Origin: Chromera velia
Lineage: Eukaryota; Sar; Chromeraceae
Assembly (NCBI GenBank): GCA_018398765.1
Contig: JAHBMJ010003907.1
Coordinates: 133,622 to 163,239, forward strand
Direction: 5' to 3'
DNA: 29,618 bases
The notes under the pieces were generated by a model, which saw only the letters and a list, made by a program, of their open reading frames with translations, was not told where the DNA came from and searched no databases. Below are positions 1 through 14,447 of this stretch, piece after piece. Position numbers and translations under genes: made by a program. How positions within the stretch are numbered: the first letter of the stretch is position 1; each line of letters starts with the position of its first letter.

Positions 1-13
1 CCCCCCCACCGAC

Positions 14-623
14 CTATCCCCCCATCTCCATCCACATCCGCCTCCCGGAGGATCTCCTCGATCTGCTCTCCCTCAAACGACTTTCCCAGAACGTATCTGC
101 ATGCATGCAGACAAGCAGGCACGCACAACGAGGGTTCGGTTCATTGAATCGATACATACCAGTGAGGCAAAGGTTTTCGGTCCATGCAAGCAATCCGCGA
201 ATCAAAGGAACTACCTAGAATGGATGTGAAGAAGTCGAGGGAGAGGGACACACAACTGTTGACTTCCCGAGAGAAAATCAATTGTCTATTGTATGATTCA
301 ACGCCCGCAAGTGCGGGCACATTCGCATCATGCGCACCCTCATCCTCAGCTATCGTCATCACGCATACGGAGCCATATGCAATGACACACAGGAGGATAG
401 ACGAGAAAAACAGAAAGAAGCGGAGACACAGCGAATGAAAGAAAGAAAGTGGGGGGCGAGAGAGTGCCTCACCATGCAAGCCCCGTCTTGTCTCTCGTAC
501 ATGACCCGGGGCGCCCAACCCACTTTCGAACAAAATATCAGGAAGAAAAAGGACTGTCCTTTCTATGTGTGCGCAGACCTGTATAGAAGAGATGTACAGC
601 GAAAGTACAGATCTCGCTCTTCC

Positions 624-663
<40 letters not shown>

Positions 664-1743
664 GGAAGAAACAGAGACAGACAGAGACGGGCCGACCTCA
701 GGTTCTCCACGGAGATTCTGCCCGTCTTGTCGACGTCAAATCTCCTGAAGGCCTGTCTGACGACGCCCTCGAAGAGCTTCACCCGGGTGGTCAGCATCAT
801 GGCCACAAAGTCCGAATACAGAATTTCCATGCAACCGTCCCGATGGGGCTGCATCCTCTGGCGGGACCGGGGCGTCGGAGGAGACATGACGGCCTCCTCA
901 CTGGCCTCCTTCGTGGGGTCCCCCTCTTGAGACTGTGGAGTGGTCGTTGCGAGAGGAGGGGGGGAGACGATCATCCTAATCCTCTCCTTCTTGTCTCCCT
1001 CTTCTTCCCCATTCTTTTCGTTTTCCTTCGGTGAGGAGAGAGGGAACGCATCCTCCGACTTTCTTTCTCCGGCCTCCCCTGCAGAATCGCCTGTAGCATG
1101 GCCCTCGTCTGACTGGGAGGGGAGACGGGGGCGAGTGTCTGTGGCATCTGGAGAAGGTGAGGTGGTGGGAGCAGCAGAACAGGAAAGGGGGGGCGATGCA
1201 TGGGAGTGGAAGGTCTGGAGCGACGCTGCCCTCTCGGTGTCTCTCTGCAGCTTCCCCTCTTGTGTGTCCCCACAGTCTCCCTCTCCCATAGTGGCGGGCA
1301 TAGACGAGGATTGCTTGGGGACTGTGTGTGTGTGGTTGTCTGTCGTGTCTTTCTTGGATGATGCCTCGAGGACACCAAGGGGGGGGGAAGAGGGGGAAAG
1401 GGGAGACGCGGCACGGGATTTTGGCTCCTGATTCTCCCTTTCCCTCCCTTCCTCCTTTTCCTTGGGGGAAGCCATCATCTCCCCACTCGAACCCGCAGAG
1501 ATGACCCTGGCTCTTCTGAAGGCGTTGAATGCGGGAGCCTCTGGCTTCGTGTGTCTCTCCGCAAGGGCGTGGAAGAGGGCCTCTATCTCCACGTGGTCTA
1601 TGTCTGAGAAGTGTTCCGTCATCACCTGCAAGAAATAAAGAAGGGGGGGGGAAGGGAGAAAGAAAAGAACACCAAGAGGATTATCACAGAGATCTCTCAC
1701 TTCAATCGCTTCGGGGCAAAGCTCAACACACACACACACACAC

Positions 1744-1804
<61 letters not shown>

Positions 1805-4800
1805 CAGAGACAGAGAGAGACACTCAAACCCTTCCCATGCGGTGCGGCACCCCTCCAAATCGAGGGAAGAAAGGCACCCACCCACCCACTCACCCACCGA
1901 CTAATTAATGAATTACCTTCTGGAAGTCCTCCAAGGAAATCGTGCCTGAGTTGTCTCGATCGAATTTGAGGAACATCGCTGGCAGTTCCTGGATCTCCTT
2001 GCACGAGAGGGAGTAAGCCATCATCGTCAGAGCCGCACGCTTCAGGTGGGTAGACAACGCAAACTTCCTCATGCTCTCCAGTACAGATCTGCAAGCACAT
2101 GCATTTACCTTCTTTAAAAAAAGAAATAAAAATGAATGCAGGTGGGTAGACAACGAAAACTTCCTCATGCTCTCCAGCACAGATCTACAACTTGCGAAAG
2201 ACATGCATGGAAGCGAGAATAGTCTTTCGCGACCATGAAGAAGTCAACCTACAGAAGGGGGNCGGGTGACCAACGAGCCAAGCCTTCCTTCCATCTCTCC
2301 TCTTTTCCTGGCAAAGCGACTACTTCGCTCTTCCACCCACCCTCTCACTCATTCACTTACGCACTCAGTGCCTTCCTCAAAGCACTCACTCACTGACCGA
2401 TCCAGAGGGGGCGTCTCGATTGCCGCTGCTCCCTGCTGAATCCACCTGTGCTCCAGAGCCTGTTCTGCTGTGAGTCTCTTCTCTGCGGGCTTCACCAACA
2501 GACTCCGCACAAAATCCTTCGCATCCTCGCTCACCCTGTCCCACTGCTCCCCCTCCATCTTGTACTGGCATCTCGTGATGCCGTGCAGAATCTCCTTCTG
2601 GGTACCTGAGAAGGGAGGCGTCCCCACCAGAAGCATGTACACGATCACCCCGAGACTCCACATGTCGCAGGCATTCGTGTAACTCCCGCTGAGCGTGTCG
2701 GGGGATACATACGCCAGGGACCCGCACGTCGCGTGCATTTTCGGACTCGAGATCGGATTCCTACGAACACACAAAGGAAGGAAGGAAATAAAAAGAAAGA
2801 TCCATCGATTGCAATTAATTGAACGGAATGGAGGTCCTCTCGATTGAATGCAGTCGCACAAACAAACAACACAATAAGAGGTTTTGGAAACATGCAGCAC
2901 GGTTATGATCAGATCAACAACAACCTGAACGTCATGAAAACACATACGGCAAAAATAAAAGGAATCGATCAACAGAAAAGTAAATAAACACACACATACA
3001 CACACACACACTGTTAGGCAGGCAGGCAGGCAGGCAGGCAGGAAGGAAGGAAGCTGAAGAGCTGACCAGATCAAGGAGAACCCGAAGTCGATGAGCTTCA
3101 GCCTCGCGCCCTCACTTCGGTCTTCGTACAGCCAGTTCTCGAGTTTCAAATCTCTGTGCACGACGTTGTGACAGTGGAGGTACTGGAGGGCCTGGAGCAT
3201 CTGCAGCGTCACGCGGGCAGCCTCCGACTCTGAGTAGGACTGCTTGGCACCCAACCGATGAAACAGCTCTCTGCCTGCAAGCAAATCAAGAGGGGATCGA
3301 GAGGGCCTTCTCGTGTCTTCTCTAAATTCTGTGTTTGTTTGTTTGTTCTTTGTTGTCTTGTTTGCCTGCCAGAGGAAAGAGAAGAGAAGGATAGAAGGGA
3401 AGGGGGAAACCAGAAAAAAGAGAAGAGAAGGATAGAAGGGAAGGGGGAAGAAGAGCCAGATCGAGAGGAATGTGGGTAGGCAACGGTGACCGTCCGAGAC
3501 AGCCCTCTCACCCACCCACTCACTCACTCACTCACCCTACATGAAAGTACTCTTCTGCCAGTCCTTGCTTTTTTAAAATTCATCTGTTTGAATTAATCTC
3601 CTCCCTCACACACGCGTACCGGTCCCCCGCACTTACACCACCAGTCCCTCCCCGCAGAAACCACAGATGAACGAATGGAATGTACTTTGTAACCACCAAG
3701 GACAGAAAAGAACCACACACACCCATAGACACAACCTGCAGACCCACCCACCCACCCACCCTTGCAGTACTCCATGACGAGGTAGACTCTCTTTCTGTCC
3801 TCATACAGAGCGATCAGCTTGACGATGTTCGGGTGGTCCAGATTCAGGTAGATTAGGGCCTCGTTTCGAAGCAGATCGATCTGACGCACGCACGCACGTA
3901 CGTACGCATAACCACACACACGAAGAGAATTAATCTGACGCACGCAAATTGAGGGCAGGGAGGAACGTAAAAACCAGACATCCTGATCAGTTCATGCAGT
4001 CAGACAGACGGGCGTAAACGCACTTTTCAACACGGTTTCTTGTATCGGCACTCTCGTCATGTATTCCTTGCCCTTCTCCAATTGCCGGAAGGGAGGCAGG
4101 GAGGGAGGAACTAGCTTTGTATTTCTGTCTTTCTCTGCGTTGCTTGTCGCACGTCCACCCGCAGGAGCTCCCCTTATGCCTTCCTTTCTCAAACCATGCT
4201 CCGGAACAAACGAAAAAGAAAACATTCGAGCCCAACTCACCCACCGACCGAACGATCGACCAACTGACAACAGACACAGACTGTATGGTTTCTTTCCCCA
4301 GACAGACTATATCGTCATTTCTGTCCTTTTCACAGACAGACAGACAGACAGACAGACAGGGAGACAGACACACTATATGATTTTTCTTCTCCCTTCTTTT
4401 CTTCATGAACACAATAGACAGGCAGACAGACAGACAGACAGACAGATAGACAGATAGACAGCCAGCCAGCCAAAGAGACTCACCCTCTCCTCAGTCATGC
4501 CCTTCTTGAAGAAAGTCTTCACTGCCACCTCCTCCCCTGTCCCCTTATCCTTTGCTAGACGCACCGGCCCTGCAGGAAGGCGGCCAGGGGGACGGACAGG
4601 CAGGCATTCGATCATTCATCGTCAATCATGAACACAAACAATTCTGTTGATAATGAATGAAGCATACAGGCCTTGATCATGCATGAGCGCGCATACATTC
4701 GACCAAGTGCCTGCCCACACCTCACAGACATACATCGCAATTCCCTCCCACGTGCAAGCAAGCTACCGGCAATGCGGAGAAGAAACCCCAAGCCTGTCAC

Positions 4801-5752
4801 GCATGCGGCACGCGTGCACTCAGCTGATCTTCCTTCCTTCCTTCCTTCCTCCCTTCCTTCCCTCATTGCTTCGTTCCATGCACGTCGATCCCCGAAATAC
4901 CATTGCACCTGCAGGCCTGCATGCCCCCCACATCATTGACGCACGCACAACGACGAGAAAGAGGGCTAACAAGCAAATAGCAGAAAAGAGGAGAGGGAAG
5001 CCCTCACTTCCGTCCTTCCTTCTTTCCTTCCAATTGATCTCAGCACACTAATTCCCCCACCAAGCTCGCCTCAACTTCTCTCTCTACAAATGGCCACACA
5101 CATCCAGACTGATAGACAAGACGACTGACCAGAGAACCCGGTGCCGATGACTCTGTCGTGCATGAATCTGTAGTCATCTGCACACATACTCACGCTCTCT
5201 CTCTTTCTCCCTCTCACGCACACACGCACGCGCGCGCACACACACACATTCACAGTCAAAACAGAAGCGAAACACTAGACGACATGCTGACCGAAGCACT
5301 CACATGCAAAAAGAGAGAGAAGCAGAATGCCATCAGGTCACGTTTCCGCGTGTCTCTCCTGGTGTCTGTCCATCCGTCTGTCCGTTGTTGGCTTGCCTGC
5401 CTGCTCGACTATCTCCTGCTGGCTTGCATCGTTTTAGCAAGCAAAAAAGACAAGAACGGCACGATACCTGCCTCTCGCCACCCGACACGTACTCGCGTGA
5501 TCGAAACTTCGGGCCAACCAATAATCTGTCTGTCTCCTGTCTCAAGTCTCCGCCCCGGCCCATGGAGCATCCATCAAGCCGGCCTTGCAGCGACTCGAGC
5601 ACCTGCCTGATTGACTAGATTTCTTATCAGCCTCATGACATACTGACTGACTGACTCTCAATGGGCGTATAGTGGATCCTGCTGTATTCGATGCACGTCT
5701 CTTGTTCAGGGACAAGAGGGACAAGGGGCGTCTTCGCCTGTTGGTTTCCCAT
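14..5752 (-). CDS. Calcium-dependent protein kinase (CDPK), 9 exons, 3' end off the window
   Basis: Ca2+-activated Ser/Thr kinase. Exons, in transcript order: 5752-5656, 5177-5130, 4569-4484, 3880-3760, 3274-3067, 2760-2398, 2088-1917, 1625-697 and 96-14. Phase is consistent at every junction, giving about 702 residues before the edge. The start is the ATG at 5752, with an in-frame TGA just upstream; the N-terminus MGNQQAK suggests N-myristoylation. Kinase marks are the Gly loop GTGFSG (split by an intron), VAVK (about K66), HRDLKLEN (catalytic D about 159), DFG (about D180) and CGSLAYVSPD as activation segment. These residues are intact, so it should be active. A junction helix (SVLESMRKF) follows, then EF1 DRDNSGTISLED (351-362), a degenerate EF2, EF3 DVDKTGRISVEN (662-673) and the start of EF4 (DVDGDGGI), cut by the edge. 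Oddities are a roughly 235-residue insert in EF2 and a duplicated exon start at the junction helix. The first exon rests on phase, the GTCAGT donor and the N-terminus rather than on strong homology. The family assignment is very secure. Confidence 0.93.
624..664. repeat. (GACA)n microsatellite in the last visible CDPK intron
   Basis: About ten GACA units lie next to the exon 8 donor, inside the 600-nt intron 97-696. In the transcript this reads (TGTC)n. Confidence 0.95.
840..1545 (-). other. About 235-residue low-complexity insert inside CDPK EF-hand 2
   Basis: Within CDPK exon 8 the EF2 entering helix (EIEALFHAL) is separated from the loop (HRDGCMEILYSD) by about 235 codons. These are rich in Ser, Pro, Thr, Glu and Lys, with no stop in frame. 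The EF2 loop is also weak, with His at position 1 and Cys at position 5. Family members normally run directly from helix to loop. A possible in-frame intron lies inside: donor GTCATC at 1505 and acceptor ATGCAG ending at 849, 657 nt or 219 codons, phase 0 at both ends. The donor departs from the window's GTNNGT rule. The segment may therefore be a true disordered insert or an alternatively spliced, exonised intron. Confidence 0.75.
1724..1804. repeat. (CA)n-(GA)n compound microsatellite in a CDPK intron
   Basis: A CA run with two CATA interruptions passes into a GA run. It fills much of the intron 1626-1916 between the EF1 and EF2 exons. The long open frames seen through it on both strands are repeat artefacts. 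Confidence 0.95.
2043..2184 (-). repeat. Duplicated 3' splice site and exon start (CDPK exon 7)
   Basis: On the transcript strand, 46 nt beginning at the exon 7 acceptor (2088-2043) recur upstream at 2184-2139 with two mismatches. Both copies are preceded by an AG. The offset is 96 nt and the stretch between is open, so the upstream acceptor would add 32 residues in frame, repeating the junction-helix peptide SVLESMRKF. The exon 6 donor chosen (2397, GTCAGT) matches the phase of both acceptors. A stronger-looking GTAAGT at 2360 does not. Confidence 0.85.
2990..3052. repeat. (CA)n, (GGCA)n and (GGAA)n cluster in a CDPK intron
   Basis: Three adjacent simple repeats sit close to the donor of the exon that ends just after the DFG motif (intron 2761-3066). 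Confidence 0.93.
3866..3946 (-). repeat. Degenerate duplication across the CDPK exon 4 acceptor
   Basis: The real acceptor reads TGCGTGCGTCAG followed by ATCGATCTGCTTCG. About 55 nt upstream in the intron, TGCGTGCGTCAG is followed by ATTAATTCTCTTCG. Roughly 20 of 26 positions match. The GTGC/GTAC microsatellite around both copies makes part of the match cheap. Confidence 0.5.
4332..4468. repeat. (GACA)n / (GATA)n / (GCCA)n microsatellites in a CDPK intron
   Basis: Two GACA tracts (about 4332-4370 and 4417-4460), the second grading into GATA and then GCCA units, occupy the donor-proximal part of intron 3881-4483. Confidence 0.92.
4829..4866. repeat. (TTCC)n microsatellite in a CDPK intron
   Basis: TTCC units lie in the 560-nt intron 4570-5129 that splits the kinase glycine loop. 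I see no other feature in that intron. Confidence 0.9.
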
Positions 5753-6142
5753 CAATCAATCGATCAAGGGGCTTCGGTCAATAACAGGAAGAGGGTGAAT
5801 GGAGAAAGAGACTGGAAAGGTGTAAAAGAGTCAAGTAACTGCTGAAAGAGTCGCGCGATGTCAGCGTCTGCGGTGAGAAGTACTGGTTGTCTGCGCACAC
5901 AAACAAACGGAACTACAGCCAAACATCAGGCCGACTCGATCTTATTTTTACAGCAAAAGTTCTTGGATGTTGCAGAGTTAAGCGCAAAGACCTGACTCAC
6001 ACACCTCTCATGATAGCAAAGTTTTGCGAAGGGTCTGCAGACCACTCGGTTGAACGATTGAAAAAATTGCAGACGGAGAGTCGGTCAAATGGTGACAAAT
6101 GCTGCAAGACTTTGCATGATCTTTGCATATGATCGAGTGCTT

Positions 6143-6230
6143 GGGCGCGCGCCGGCGCGGCGCGCGCGCCCCGGGGCCCCGGGGCCCTGCATTCCGTCCC
6201 GCGCCGCCGGCGCCGCGGTCGACGCGCTAT
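6143..6230. other. G/C-only palindromic block
   Basis: Positions 6143-6187 are 45 consecutive G or C bases. They include self-complementary GGCGCGCGCC and two CCGGGGCCCCGG-type palindromes. A second GC block (6198-6218) carries CGCCGGCG and CCGCGG. The flanks have ordinary composition. It could be a CpG-dense promoter core or a strongly folding RNA element; the sequence does not decide. Confidence 0.7.
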
Positions 6231-6256
6231 AGTTCCACAATCGCCTCGGGGGGCAG

Positions 6257-6271
6257 CTCAGCTCTGCTGAG
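6257..6271. other. Hairpin CTCAGC-TCT-GCTGAG upstream of T-runs
   Basis: A perfect 6-bp stem with a 3-nt loop lies about 45 bases before two runs of six T (about 6314-6330). Hairpin plus T-run would suit the end of a small RNA-polymerase III transcript, but I recognise no known snRNA, tRNA or 5S sequence upstream. Confidence 0.4.
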
Positions 6272-6384
6272 ATCAGCCGAGAGGCCCTGAGATCGCACGC
6301 ATCCGCATAACGCATTTTTTCATTTTTTGGGGGGGGGGTTCGGTTCTGTCTCCGTCACGGTCGGTGTCGCCCAAATTCCAAAAT

Positions 6385-6482
6385 GTGCCCCTCAAGCAAC
6401 TCGCACGGAGCCACGATCGCATTATATAGTATTATATACTTCGCTCTTCATGATACGTGCCCCTCAAGTAACTCGCACGGAG
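6385..6482 (+). repeat. Two 26-bp direct repeats 72 bp apart
   Basis: The repeat starts GTGCCCCTCAAG and ends AACTCGCACGGAG. Copies at 6385-6410 and 6457-6482 differ at one base. The AT-rich spacer (TATATAGTATTATATA) between them is not duplicated. They lie 540-640 bp upstream of the TPR-protein ATG. Confidence 0.85.
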
Positions 6483-7026
6483 TTGATTGCGTATCTGTTC
6501 ATGCGCGGTCCCGAAAAGCATATTTTGCGCACGTTGCCGTGGCCCCCGCCATTTGCATTGCAGGCAAGACATGCCCAAGCCCCTGATGGTTTTCATCATG
6601 CAATCAAATTATGGCCGACCCCCTAAATGGCCCCCCGAGGCACTCACCCAACTGGTTGGGTGTATCCCGTTAATATACCGATATACAGATCGCGATACCA
6701 TGCACATGCATGCAGAGATGGGAGTCTGACCTATGTCTGACCTGCATGATCGATGCATTTTCGACCGTATAAATTCGACGTGTGTCCGCGTTTTAAGCGG
6801 CCGCTGTTCTGCTGCAGTTTCCAGCTTGCATGCTAGTGATCGAGGGCAACGGTGCTGTGCACGATTCCAAACTTTACCTCAAAGCAATCGAGAGTCACTC
6901 GATCCAACGCAGAAGCGCAAAAAAGAACGAGGCGTTCAAGGAAGTCAGTCAGACGGAGCTTGGCAGATACATATGTAGACGGCCGGGTGCCCATGTAGGC
7001 CATAGAGAAGAGACACAGAAAGGAGC

Positions 7027-13409
<6,383 letters not shown>

Positions 13410-14447
13410 AAAAAAGTGACAGAAATGAAAACTTCTATGCATTAGCAAAAAGACACTGGCAGTGGCAACCGGATGTTATATCAATTCATTCAACTTTCTA
13501 TAAAAAATTAATTTGGTATAATAAATGATAGAAGAGTTTTATGTACACTGCCGTGCACGAGGCGTGTCGAAAAAAAAAAAATCTTAAAAAAAATGTAGAT
13601 ACATCTAGAGTTATATCAAATTGTCATCAATTTACATATACATGTCAGAGAATTTATTTTTTCCTCGCTTCACACAACTGTTTTTTGGGTATTACAGTCT
13701 AGATTAATTACAGTACTGTTGCATAACTGGTACAAGGTGTTGCAGGCAGTTGAAAGCCTAAAAAACCTGTTATCATCATATAGAATCATTCTAGTCATCA
13801 TCATCAAACAAAAAAAGAAATCTCTATAAATTTTAATCTTTATGTAATTATGGATATACAAAAATGTTTTAGAACTTAGCGTGTGGCAATGTAGCCAGGG
13901 GTGCTGTTTTGTTGCATAGACGGATGGAAGGCTAAGAGTGAGGCGGATGTGCTAGGAACAGATATCTTAAATGCAGTTTCCCCCGAAAAAATATTTTAGA
14001 TGCATGATGAAAACGTGTGTTCACTATTTATAAAAAATGATATGAACAGACTCAGTGGCATTATGCAATAAAGTATTAATTTGCATCAGTCCACCCTATT
14101 ATCTAGCCTATTATCCAGGTCTGCTTCGCTTGACGCCTGGGTAATCCTGGGTACTAGCCTGGGTAAGCCCAGGCAAAATTGGAAAGCTGGCATTTAAGCT
14201 GCCTTGGCTCTGTGAGCTATATACCCCAGGCAGCCTCTTCTCCACTTTACACAGTATGCCGCCCCCCTCCGCCTCCCGCCTCCTGACCCGGCCCAGCCCC
14301 TACCGCCGCCCCGGGGTTCAAAATTCCAAATGCCTTTAACTTTTTTTTGTTCATTCGAAACTAGGTTTAAAACATTAGAGGACCGCTCATCGTTACTCCA
14401 TAAAAAAACCATTAGTTCCGAATAGCTTCAAAACGGTCGTCCAGTCA
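13410..14447. other. AT-rich convergent 3' spacer
   Basis: This 1-kb stretch lies between the stop codons of the plus-strand TPR gene and the minus-strand helicase. Positions 13410-14100 are strikingly AT-rich, with long A and T runs and almost none of the microsatellites common elsewhere. It is followed by CTGGGTA repeats and a hairpin (14131-14174) and a C-rich patch (about 14255-14325). It should contain both 3' UTRs and polyadenylation signals. I see no gene in it. Confidence 0.65.
14131..14174. repeat. CTGGGTA triplication ending in a hairpin
   Basis: CCTGGGTA-like units occur three times within 14136-14164. The last forms a perfect inverted repeat GCCTGGG-TAAG-CCCAGGC at 14157-14174. 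CCAGG just upstream (about 14115) could pair with the first CCTGG. Confidence 0.75.

Larger units (their letters stand above)
5753..7026. promoter_or_regulatory. Divergent spacer between the CDPK and TPR-protein start codons
   Basis: About 1.27 kb separate two outward-facing ATGs, so both promoters and 5' UTRs should lie here. I see no convincing TATA box for either gene. The recognisable contents are the G/C-only palindromic block near 6143-6230, a hairpin at 6257-6271, T-runs near 6314-6330 followed by a G-run, and two 26-bp direct repeats. Short open frames here look random. Confidence 0.55.

Noticed and set aside
330..1034. Long plus-strand open frames opposite CDPK exon 8 and its intron
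   Set aside because: They are antisense shadows of the EF-hand exon plus a GACA microsatellite and have no domain of their own.
2349..2397. Strong-looking GTAAGT donor at 2360 for CDPK exon 6
   Set aside because: It leaves phase 0 where exon 7 needs phase 2 and adds a Ser/Glu tail not found in the family. GTCAGT at 2397 fits both.
5887..6132. 81-codon plus-strand open frame in the divergent spacer
   Set aside because: No similarity I recognise, no splice context, and it ends just before the G/C block; likely chance.
6226..6330. Candidate U-snRNA or 5S gene because of hairpin plus T-run
   Set aside because: No match to conserved U1, U2, U4, U5, U6 or 5S segments on either strand.
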